Assembly (NCBI GenBank): GCA_023101885.1
Contig: JALPQD010000206.1
Coordinates: 2,334,607 to 2,398,606, forward strand
Length of the DNA: 64,000 nucleotides
Direction of reading: 5' to 3'
From: Typhlomys cinereus
Taxonomy: Eukaryota > Chordata > Mammalia > Rodentia > Platacanthomyidae
Numbering within the stretch: the first letter of the stretch is position 1; every line of letters begins with the position of its first letter. Below, one piece after another: positions 37,415 through 47,024 of this stretch. The translations under genes were made by a program, and so were the position numbers. Below the pieces are notes generated by a model. It saw nothing but the letters and a program-made list of their open reading frames with translations, did no database searches and was not told the origin of the DNA.

Positions 37415-39650
37415 GCACACTTGGAGAGAATTAGAAATTGAGTTAAACCTTGAGAATTTCTGTGAGGATTGTCTAATTGATGGAAAAAGGCTAGCCAATG
37501 GTGGGCAGTACTAACCCCAGGACAGATGAATAAAATGGAGAGAACTAATTGAGAAATTGGGTATCTTTTTTATACTTGGTCAGAAATGCTGGTCTGGTAT
37601 CTTGGGAGGAATTGCCACTCTCTCAGCAGTCCTGTGGATGTGTGGATATGGTGTGGTTAGTTTATCTGTGCCTGGTCCTGATGTGAACTCTCCTACCAAA
37701 CTGGATTAAAAGATGCAACCAGACTATCGTAAAAGAAAACAAAACCCCTTATTACTTTAAAGATCGTTGGTAGTGAATTTATTGACAACAATGCAAGATA
37801 ACTACTACAGCATTTGGTACCGGAGAACTGGGATATTGCTGATAAATCTGACTATATGGCTCTTCTGAATTTTGAACTTTTTTTTGAGAAATATGGAAAT
37901 GTTTTGAAAGTTTGAGAATATTTATTACAGAAATGGTTGAGCCTCAGAATTTGATGTGAAATTCTGTGGTTTGAAAAACCCAGATTCCTTCAGGGACCAA
38001 AAGCCTACGTTAAAGCTGTTTCTTGGTTTGGCTGCCTTTAAAAGGACTTTCCCAACATTAGCGTGCAGAAAATCAGTATAGCTGTGGTTCAAGAGTCCAG
38101 TTTGCATCTCAGTCTCACTATAGAATATTGCAATATCATTCTGGTGGTAGTGGTTTTGATGCAAGATTGAGGGTGTTCATGAAGAACAGCTGAAATTTGC
38201 GAAACCAAGAGTCGGGTTTGGAGTTCCCACAAAGAAAGTGAAGCGCATAGCAGTAGAGGTGAGCTCAGGATGTTGTCGGAGATACCAGAATCATGTGATA
38301 TATGTTGAGGATGACTGCAAGTGAAGTTTTGACCAGGTCAAGAGAAATGCTGCTTGGACAACTTTGAGCTGTGGAGAAGGACTGGGATTTCCTAGCACCT
38401 TTGAGCCACCATGACTACATAATGAACAACAAAAGGTGAATGTTGAATTTCAAGATATGGTGTTTGACTTGGTGAACTGAATCTTAATTTGATACTTTCC
38501 TATTGTTTCATAATACTTCCATTTTAAAATTTTATCTGTGTAAAGTATTTAACTTGATCTGATTTAACAGATCCTTATAGTTAATAGATTTCAGAACTTT
38601 TTTTAAAAGAGACTTTCATTGTCAATATATAAATTCAACATTTAATGAGGAATACTTTAAAATTGGATTATGAAAATGTTTACATTTTGGAATTAATAAA
38701 ATTCAATATATGTTATATCTTAAGATAAATATAACATCTGTAGAAATAAGAATCAAAGGGTTACACTTTAAAAGATATATTTTTATCAACATGCCTTCAT
38801 AGATTAGAGAGGATGTCAGGAGAAATAATATCGAGCAATAGAAAGCTTAAGGACTAGTGTTAGACAGGTGAAGGGGAGTGCCTTTATCAGTGGGTCTGCC
38901 CATGAAAGGGCCACTTGGTCTGTATAGATGCCTGAAACCTGACTAGAGCAGATGATCCAGAAGAAACACCTGGACCCATAGAAGCAGATTGACAGGAAAG
39001 TAGGAGGGAATGGGATAGACTGATGAAGAAAGGGTAGGGAGGAAAAGAGGAGAAGGAGAAGGGGAGAAAGGGAGGCAAAATGGGAAGGTAGGGAGGGGGA
39101 AGGAGGGATTAGGAATAATTACTTATTGTAATTATAACTATAAAACTAGAAAAAACTGAAGATGTTTAAACAAAATAAATAAATAAAAATGACAAGGTTC
39201 ATTTTCAGATTGTCAAGTGGTGAGTTTCATGATACAGGTGTCAAATTGATGGTTGAAGGTTTGAGCTCTGAACACATTAGCAGAGAGTTAGTAGTTAAGT
39301 CTGAGTGAGCCTGCAGAGGAATTGATAGGAAAGATCCAGCACATGGGGGGCGGGTCTAGTCCCTGGTCTAGTAGATACGATGGAGGGAACTGGTTGAAAA
39401 AGTGAGCACTTTTGGTATACTTGGCTCGACATACTAATCTGAAAAGTAAAAATTTTACCTCTCTTAACAGTCCTGTAGATGTATAAATATGTATAGGATA
39501 CGGTGTGGCCAATTCCCTCAGTGTGAACTCTCCTGCCAAGTTGTATTAAAAATGTAACTGGAGTATTATAAAAGAAAATAAAAGCTGTTATTGTATTATA
39601 ATATGTTTTGTAGTGAATTTATTTGTAACTAAGCAAGCAAACTGTTACAC
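37415..39650 (+). mobile_element. MaLR-like element with two LTRs and nested L1 tail
   Basis: 5' LTR (about 37415-37800) and 3' LTR (about 39200-39650) share 'cagtcctgt-gatgt', 'gtgaactctcct-ccaa', and 'aaaagaaaa-aaa…gtagtgaatttatt'. The first LTR is followed by 'tttggtaccggagaactggg', the typical start of MaLR internal DNA, which runs to about 38500. No ORF is preserved. At 38795-39190 a purine-rich L1 3' UTR ending in AAATAAATAAA lies just before the 3' LTR. Confidence 0.65.
38795..39190 (+). mobile_element. L1 3' UTR nested in MaLR-like element
   Basis: Purine-rich block at 39000-39110 followed by 'ataactataaaactagaaaa' and an AAATAAATAAATAAA tail, as in the other L1 tails here. Confidence 0.6.
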
Positions 39651-40059
39651 TGTAAACTAAAGAACATTGCAGAAAGAAATTGCAGAAAAGATAAATAAAT
39701 AGATATTCAGGATCCAAACATTGGAAGAACATTATTAAAAAGCACAGATATATTCTTCAGTTGCCCTAGTGAGTCAGTTCAATCTCAGACAATATTCTCA
39801 GGATATGTGTAACAAACACATGAAACATTCCTAAAATTTCTGCAGATGCACAAAAGACCTTGAAGGAAGACAGTATGGGACAAAAAATATGGCATTCAAA
39901 AACCTTATCTCCAACTATGCTTCACTATTTCCTAGTCAAAAACCACAGTGGGAAATCAAAACAGAGTAAAAGGCAGTGGATCTGAATAGAGAGCTCAGTA
40001 TTTAAGCCACAGATGCAGAGTTAATTCTTTACATGGATGTCATGAATGTACAACAACAA

Positions 40060-41065
40060 ATATATTATCAATAAGTTAGATATCCTCATATACAAGAGTG
40101 GAAACAGACAATTACTTCATTCCACTTAAAAGTTTCTACATGGATAAAAGACTTAAATTTAAGACTTTTATCTATAAAACAATTAGATGAAAAATAGAAA
40201 GTTTTTCATTATGATCTTGGCAAAGATTCTGGATATGACAGCAAAAATTGAATTTTTGAAAGAAATTAAACAAACAGTGCTGTCTTGAACTAAAGGTCCC
40301 ATTTAGCAAAGGAAAATAGAAAATAAATGCATAACAGATTTTGAGAAAACTATGTATTTATTTGAAAAACTATAGATTTCACAGCAATCATGTAAGTGTT
40401 CCAAAAAGCTCAGTCATATGAAATCACTTGAGCAAAGAACCTTTGTAGATATCTCTCAAAAGTAAATAGATAGAGTGTCAATATAATTACTCAGCATCAC
40501 TCATGTCAAGAAAAGGCAAACTGAAACACAATGACACATCACACTGAACATCATGGATTTTTTTTTTAGAAGACAAGCAATAAAAAGCAGAGAAATAAAA
40601 TGCTGCTTGAAGAAATGACTGTGAGTAAAGTCATTATTAAGAATCATGTAGTAGTCTCTCTCATATCAATCTAGATCTGTCATATGGTTGAGCCATTACA
40701 CTTCTGACACACACAGAAATGAAATGAAGTAGCATATTTAAGGGATATGTTCACTCCCATGTTCACTAGTGCATTATTTACAAGTCATGATATAGAATCA
40801 ATGCAATTACCCATCAAATGATGTGTAAATAAAGAAGGTTTGATATACAGACACAATGAGAATACTTTAGCTTTTAAATGGATGCTATGTCTTTGGAACA
40901 ATGTGGACAAAATGAAAAGGTTCAATTATTAAATGTGATCATCCAAGTATTAATCAATACACATTTTATCATTTCACTTACACATGGAATCCAAAAAACT
41001 GGAGCAGAGGGATCAATAGTGGTGACCAAGGACTTGGAGAATCACCTGATAGATGCTGTTTAAAG
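40060..41065 (+). mobile_element. Ancient L1 ORF2 end and 3' UTR
   Basis: 'ctacatggataaaagactta', 'gatcttggcaaagattctgg', 'aaaaggcaaactgaaacaca' and 'cacttacacatggaatccaa' follow old L1 order. No intact frame. 39660-40060 is unassigned AT-rich DNA. Confidence 0.7.
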
Positions 41066-41093
41066 GACATAAAATTTCAGTTCATTAGGAGTA

Positions 41094-41168
41094 ATATGAT
41101 ATGGGTATCTATCATTTAATAAGGTTATGATATGATATGGGTATCTATCATTTAATAAGGTTATGATA
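41094..41168. repeat. Perfect 36-bp tandem duplication
   Basis: The unit containing 'gatatgggtatctatcattt' starts at 41094 and again at 41130 with no mismatch, 2.1 copies. Confidence 0.95.
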
Positions 41169-41169
41169 G

Positions 41170-42185
41170 TTAACAAAGCTCATTATGGCTTTGAAAATTA
41201 TCAAGAGTGTATATTTTGCATTTTCTCATGACACAAAAAGAGAAGTTCCATAGATTAAGACACATTTTAAATACATTAAGGTGTTTTTGCAATATATGTT
41301 TTAAAACTTAATGTCGAATATAATTTACATAAGGTCTGCTTACCAATTAAAAAATACAAAATAATTCTATAAAACTCTAGGAAGACAGTAGGAAAAATCT
41401 AGATGACATTTGGTTTTGTAATGAATTCTTAGATACAAAAGTAAAGGAACAATTCAAGAAAACAATTCATATAGGTAGTGGAGTTCATTAGAATTAAGAT
41501 ATTTTGCATTGTGAAAAGCAAATGTGAGAGAGCATAAAAATAAAAATCAAGTCTGTTAAGAGTATACAGTATATGATTCCAGAGATAAGATATTTTTAAA
41601 GCCTAAAGTATGGAGACAATGAAGAGATTAATGGTTATCTAAGAAAGGATAGAAAGAAAGATGAATAAGTAGAACACAGAGTGTTTGTATCATACGGAAA
41701 TTACAATAATTCACTAAAGGAAGTATGTTATTTTAGATCCATCCCAATATACACAATATACATAATGTCCATATACAGTGAATCTGAATTTAAGTGTTAA
41801 ATGTGGATGACAATGGAGTGGTGATTTAGATCATTAATTATAACAAGAGTCAAACTCCTTTGGGAGATGTTGCAGCAACAGGGAAGTTTATGTATGTCTG
41901 GTGGGCCAGAAATCTTTAGGAATCATCTGTCCCATCTGAAATTTTGTTGTGAGCCTATAATTCTGGAAGTCAGTCTATCTAGCTACAAAAATAAGTTTGG
42001 AGTGGATAATGAATACATTTAATGACTCAGCAAAGCATTCAGGTTGCTACCACAAGACTTCATGTGGTCAAATAGAAACAGAAATACACTGTGACAAAAT
42101 CATGGTACATAATGCAATAGTGGGTTCCATATAAAGATGATCAAATCTGCAGGTAAAGTTAAAGGTCTTGTAAGCCAGAGCAAAG
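41170..42185. other. No recognised feature
   Basis: AT-rich. No gene or clear family. Confidence 0.45.
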
Positions 42186-42189
42186 GAAA

Positions 42190-42545
42190 AGCTATGCTAA
42201 ATGTTACATCAGTATTACATGTCTTGTGTCTCTGTAGGGTTATGGCGGTGTAGTCTGATTACATTGGTGAGGGCATTGGGTCTCCAGGTGGTGGCAAAGT
42301 ATTGTAGGGTGTGGAACCTTCAAGAAGTGTAGACTTGCACTTGGGTAGCTGGGGCTAGCATTGTGGTTTTACAGCTCAGACCCATTTCCTTTTTTCTACC
42401 TGCTTTATAACTGCATACTCAATGTGACCACCACTTCAGTTTCCTGCTACCAGAATGACATAACCATAGGACAAAATAAACCCTTCTTTCCCTAAGCTCT
42501 TTTGTGTCAGGTATATTATTACAACTATGAGAAAGGTAACTGGTA
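42190..42545 (+). mobile_element. Solo LTR, MaLR-like
   Basis: Ends 'ggacaaaataaacccttctt…cagg-tattattacaactatgag', with the usual LTR polyadenylation layout. The start is uncertain. Confidence 0.5.
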
Positions 42546-43220
42546 GAAGTAGTCTCCATGTGGAGAATGGAATGAATAGTGGTGGTGGGAGATTAAAAAA
42601 GGGGGGATTTTTACCTTCAGGGGGGCTTTGGCTGTTGTAAGTAAAATATCATCACATGCAAGTGTAAGAAATGCAGTGAAGTTTATGAATCCAAATATTT
42701 TGGAGATAGGGCCATACATACTAAGAGGCAGGCTGAATTAAAAAATAATTAAGACTGACACACTCATTTTAGAAGATGCCTTAGATTGCAAGTCAGTGTC
42801 ATTTGCTGAGCTGTTGAAGATTTTATAAGGAGCAGGTTTTGGTAGAGGTTCTCTTCAGGACCTGAAGATTTTAAAATAACCTGGAGGAGAGTCATGCAGA
42901 TGCCTTAATTAAATATTTGTTCATGAATTTTGAGCTTGGTAGAAAAGCTAGGAATGGGTTCAATAACAGGAAGAAGACACACACAACCATGAAAATAGAT
43001 GTAATAACTGAGAGAAAGAATATAGGTTAAACAGAAGGTAATATCAGATAAATTCATAGATCTGACTATGGAATTTGACTACATAGAGGTTCTTGAGGGC
43101 CTTGCTGAAATTCTGTAGACTCATAAATACAAACCACATTTTTTTATGTACAGGACATTAAATTGAATTTAAAACTTCATTTTTTGCTTTTATGTTTAAA
43201 AGATCATTTACTTTTCATTA
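42546..43220. other. No recognised feature
   Basis: No gene seen. A G-run at 42600-42625 is the only local oddity. Confidence 0.4.
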
Positions 43221-43224
43221 TTTG

Positions 43225-43349
43225 CTTATGTATGTATAGGGAGTACATACATGTATGTGTATATGCATGTGTGTGGGAATACATGTGTCTTGGGTACATA
43301 TATGTGCCCATGTAGGTAGAGGACCAAAATTGATGGCAGTTATCTCCTT
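43225..43349 (-). mobile_element. B4-type SINE part, interrupted by a younger SINE
   Basis: TG-rich tail, then 'gtaggtagaggaccaaaatt' and 'gcagttatctccttcgattg', the reversed B3/B4 layout. The element is cut at 43350 by the insertion that follows. Confidence 0.5.
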
Positions 43350-43366
43350 CGATTGCTTTCTATTTT

Positions 43367-43652
43367 TTTTTAACCAATTTTTTTATTATTAGTATTCATT
43401 CAATTGTGCGTGTGTGCGCGTGTGTGCATGTATGTGTGTGTGTGTGTGTGTAGAACCACGGACGAATTCGGGAACCACCATGGACGCCTCCACCTCCGCC
43501 TTGTTTACTCTGCTCCGGGATTCACAGGCTTCACCCAGAAACGCAGGCCGCCCCTGCTTCCGCCAGGCGTCTATACGTGGGGTCTAGGATCCAAACTGGG
43601 GACCTTCCGCTTGTAAAGCAGAGGCTTAACCCCTGAGCCACCTCTCCAGCGC
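43367..43652 (-). mobile_element. Young B2-superfamily SINE
   Basis: Complete minus copy with (TG)n tail at 43406-43451. Perfect 17-bp target-site duplication 'cgattgctttctatttt' at 43350-43366 and 43653-43669. Confidence 0.95.
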
Positions 43653-43669
43653 CGATTGCTTTCTATTTT

Positions 43670-44240
43670 ACGTTGACTTTTTTAGTTAAAAAAATCCCCC
43701 AGAATATTCTAGAGACATTTCTATGAATTAAAAAAATGAAACTAAAAATGTAACTTTATATCGTCTAAACAGGACAACTTCTGGCACAGAAGGAAGAGAA
43801 TAGGAGACAGCATTCTGTAGATTTGCAGTCATAGTTACACAGGTTAGAATTGGTTACACAACAATGAGTATAGCAACAATAAAACTCTAGTAGATGATGC
43901 CTGAAGGATAGCAGCCAACGTTTATTGAAAAAGAAAGGCACCCAGTACTTACCATGCACCAAGAGCCAGAAGTTTCATCCTGCAACCAGAATCTGAGTCA
44001 AGAAGTAAATAGAGAAAAACCACTGAGCAAATGCTTCAATAATATTGATTTTAACTTTGAAACTTTATAACTAGTATTGCACTTTTCTATATATTTCCTT
44101 CTACCTTCATTTTCATAGCCCTTGTGGGGCATAGGAAAAGCTAATGAAGTTGCAAAATTAGAAAAGTTAATTGTGTTTCAATCTAAATCATATGATGTCG
44201 ATAATCTTGCTATTATACCCTGTCAATTTCTGCTTAGTTC
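43670..44240. other. No recognised feature
   Basis: AT-rich unique-looking sequence. Confidence 0.45.
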
Positions 44241-44262
44241 TATAAAAATGCTTAGCAATTTC

Positions 44263-44530
44263 GGGGCTGGAGAGGTGGCTCAGGGGTTAAGCCTCTGCCT
44301 TGCAGGCGGAAAGTCCTGGGTTCAGATCCTAGACCCCACGTATAGATGCCAGGTGGAAACAGAGGCGGCCTGCGTTTTTGGTCCTGGTATAGCGGAGCTT
44401 GTGAATCTCCAGGCAGAGTAAACAAAGAGGAGGTGGAGGTGGTCCATGGTGGTTCCTGAATTCGTCTGTTGGTCTACACACACACACATACATACACACA
44501 CCCACATACGCACAATGGAATAAATAATTA
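44263..44530 (+). mobile_element. Young B2-superfamily SINE
   Basis: Complete plus copy: 'ggggctggagaggtggctca', 'gggttcagatcctagaccc', (CA)n at 44475-44505 and A-rich end. Perfect 19-bp target-site duplication 'aaaaatgcttagcaatttc' at 44244-44262 and 44531-44549. Confidence 0.95.
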
Positions 44531-44739
44531 AAAAATGCTTAGCAATTTCAAGAATATATTTCATAATTTAAATGGGTCCTTAGTAATTTGTTCAATACTG
44601 ATTTTCATTCATCTTCAAATACAGAGAAAGTGGTAGTGTTTTAATTAAAAAGTTTGTTATTGTTTATTTTTAAAATTATCACAAAATTATCTCTTGTCAT
44701 TATAAATATTTGAACTTCTCTTAACTATTTCATGAACAC

Positions 44740-45075
44740 TTTTTTTTCGTTTTTGCATTTTCATGGGTATTTGTGCCAGAAGTCTATATGTGTATTCACA
44801 TGTGTGTGAGTTTATGTATGTTTGTGTGAGTACCTGTGGAAACTCAAGATTAATATCAGAAATTATCCTCAATTGCTCTTTCAACTTATTCTTTTGAGGT
44901 AGTCTTGTTGTGGCCAGTCAACCTGAATCTGGAGGTTCCAAGGAGTTCCAAGGTTGGAATCACAATTTGTCTACCATACCCACTGAGAATTTTATCTGGG
45001 ATTTGGGGATCCAAACTCCTGTGTGGGGTCGGGTGGGGTGGATTTAAACAATCATCTTCCCAGTCCTCATGACCA
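44740..45075 (-). mobile_element. B4/RSINE1-type SINE, reversed
   Basis: TG-rich tail at 44790-44835, then 'gtagtcttgttgtggccagt', 'caacctgaatctggaggttc' (reversed B1-like part) and 'ggggatccaaactcctgtg' plus 'catcttcccagtcct' (reversed tRNA-like head). Confidence 0.65.
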
Positions 45076-45359
45076 GTAGTTAATGCTAAATATATTTGAT
45101 GATCTCTTCATGCTGAAATATCTCTGACAATCAGAAAGTCTCAATTATACAATATTCAAATAAAAAAATAACAAGCAAGTTCCACAGTTTTGATAAAAAT
45201 AATAGACATCAATTTTTAATCTAACAATTGGTAGATTACTTTAAATTCAATTAGGTCTAAAATAAGACTATAGCAACTTACCAAGGATATTCATCTTGTG
45301 TTATAGGTTGAGTAGTCTTGCAGTCTTTTAAAAATCAGAGCTGATCCTGCAGACTTGGA

Positions 45360-45797
45360 GTTGTGATGTTGTTCCCTTCTTTCTTTCCTTTATTTTGTTC
45401 TTCCTCTTCCTCCTTTCCTTCCTTCCTTCCCTGTCTTCCTTTTTGCCTTCTTCCTTCCTTCTAAAGCTATATTTAATTTGTTTTTACTTCAATGTTTTCT
45501 GAACAGTGTCTCATTTCTTCTTATAATTTCTTATTTCTTTACTTAAATGCACATCAAGCCTCCTAGATTTTTAAGTTCTTTTTGAATGCTATATTTAAAA
45601 AAAACTAACCATGGTTTCTCTATCACTTGTTTGTGTATGCTTATTTGGACATTCTTCTTTTGATCTTCGTAGAGTTTTTTCTTTAAGTACTTAGTTTGTA
45701 GTCAAGTCTAGACTTTGTCCAAGTTCTTCAATGAATCTTTGCATGATTTTAAATTTTATAACCTTTCTTATATTCCTTATATTCCCAAAACCTGCTT
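45360..45797 (-). other. Probable CYLC2 3' flank/3' UTR
   Basis: This is non-coding sequence after the CYLC2 stop. A minus-strand AATAAA (plus-strand tttatt at 45389-45394) lies about 400 nt after the stop and is a candidate poly(A) signal. It sits beside a pyrimidine-rich (cctt)n/(ttcc)n tract at 45375-45465. No further coding homology was seen. Confidence 0.35.
45375..45465. repeat. (CCTT)n pyrimidine tract
   Basis: ttccttccttcc-type units with interruptions. Lies in the probable 3' flank of CYLC2. Confidence 0.85.
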
Positions 45798-47024
45798 TTA
45801 CTTCTTTGCATCTTTCTTTCCCTCTTTCTTGCCCTTTTTCCCTTCTTTGTCTTTCTTGGGTTCATTTGAATCTGTGACAGAGTCTTTCTTATCCTTCTTT
45901 TCCTTCTTCCCTTCCTTCTTCTTTGAATCTTTCTTTCCTTCTTTATCTTTCTTGGAATCTCCCTTCTCACCTCCTGAATCCCCAGAAGAACCTTTGTTCT
46001 TTTTTTCTTTCTTTCCTCCTTTCTTATCATCACCTTTTCCAGCTTCAGAATCTGTAGGTGAATCTTTGCTCTTTGAACCCTTTTTACCTTTTTTTCCCTC
46101 TGCCTTTCCTCCGGCCTTTTCTCCTTCAGATTCTGAGCCTAGAAGCTTGTCCTTGGAACCTTTTTTACCTTTTTTGCCCTCTGCTTTTCCTCCTGCTTTC
46201 TCTCCTTCAGATTCTGAACCTGGAAGATGGTCCTTGGAACCCTTTTTATCTTTCTTGCCCTCTGCCTTTCCTACTGCCTTCTCTCCTTCAGATTCTGAAG
46301 CTGAAGGCTTCTCCTTCGAGCCTCTTTTACCTTTCTTCCCCTCTGCTTTTCCTCCTGCCTTTTCTCCTTCAGATTCCGAAAGTGAAAGCTTCTCCTTTGA
46401 GCCTTTCTTACCTTTCTTCCCCTCTGCCTTTCCTCCTGCCTTTTCTCCTTCAGATTCCGAAACTGAAAGCTTCTCCTTTGAGCCTTTTTTACCTTTCTTC
46501 CCCTCTGCCTTTCCTCCTGCCTTTTCTCCTTCAGATTCCAAAGCTGAAAGCTTCTCCTTTGAGCCTCTTTTACCTTTCTTGACATCTTTCTTCTCCTCGG
46601 TTTTTTCCCCTTCAGATTCCGAACCTGAAATCTTCTCCTTTGAGTCCTTTTTACCTTTTTTGGGCTCTGCCTTTCCTTTACCCTTTTCTGTTTCAGATTC
46701 TGAAGCCGAATCCTTGAACTTCTTTGCATCCTTCTCACCTTTTGCTGCAATGTCCTTTACTTTAGCTCCTTTCTCCAACTTTGCCTTATCTTTTGATTCT
46801 GTTTCTGAATCTGATTTGGGTTTCTCTGCTTTCTTAGTTATTTGTGCAGATGGAGGTCTGTTTTCATGTGTTTCTTTATCATCCCCCTTGGAGGGTAGAG
46901 TTGTTTTCAATGATAGGCTCTTCCTGGCAGCTAAATAAACAGATGGTCTCTCGGAAATTCTCATCAAGGAACGATTCATCCATAATGGTGGTCTATGAAC
47001 TCCTAACATTTTTTCATCAATGAC
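45798..47024 (-). CDS. CYLC2: CYLC2 terminal coding exon (repeat exon)
   Basis: The exon reads in phase 0 from a GTC codon after acceptor AG at 47026-47025. It opens [19 protein letters not shown], equivalent to the conserved cylicin segment ending in the [16 protein letters not shown] motif, and runs 408 codons to TAA at 45800-45798. About 75 residues are N-terminal-like and Ser/Thr-rich. The rest is highly charged and disordered, rich in K, E, G and S, with SESEGEK motifs that would suit acidic-directed kinases such as CK2 (inference). An internal ATG at 47009 is not the start, because the five codons before it are conserved in cylicins. The pyrimidine tract before the acceptor is only moderate, so the boundary rests mainly on homology and phase. 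The exon is longer than expected from human CYLC2 (about 348 residues for the whole protein, from memory), because the repeat array is larger. Confidence 0.88.
   Translation of the reverse strand, partial: VIDEKMLGVHRPPLWMNRSLMRISERPSVYLAARKSLSLKTTLPSKGDDKETHENRPPSAQITKKAEKPKSDSETESKDKAKLEKGAKVKDIAAKGEKDAKKFKDSASESETEKGKGKAEPKKGKKDSKEKISGSESEGEKTEEKKDVKKGKRGSKEKLSALESEGEKAGGKAEGKKGKKGSKEKLSVSESEGEKAGGKAEGKKGKKGSKEKLSLSESEGEKAGGKAEGKKGKRGSKEKPSASESEGEKAVGKAEGKKDKKGSKDHLPGSESEGEKAGGKAEGKKGKKGSKDKLLGSESEGEKAGGKAEGKKGKKGSKSKDSPTDSEAGKGDDKKGGKKEKKNKGSSGDSGGEKGDSKKDKEGKKDSKKKEGKKEKKDKKDSVTDSNEPKKDKEGKKGKKEGKKDAKK

Noticed and set aside
45965..46775. Regular repeats as a CRISPR array
   Set aside because: Units are contiguous coding repeats without unique spacers, in a mammalian gene.
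45715..46938. 407-codon plus-strand ORF as a gene
   Set aside because: It is the antisense shadow of the cylicin repeat exon, begins at TTG, and its periodic hydrophobic content follows from the 81-bp unit.
45798..47024. Assignment to CYLC1 instead of CYLC2
   Set aside because: The upstream exon reads [15 protein letters not shown] and the last exon [16 protein letters not shown], which agree with cylicin-2 rather than with my memory of cylicin-1.
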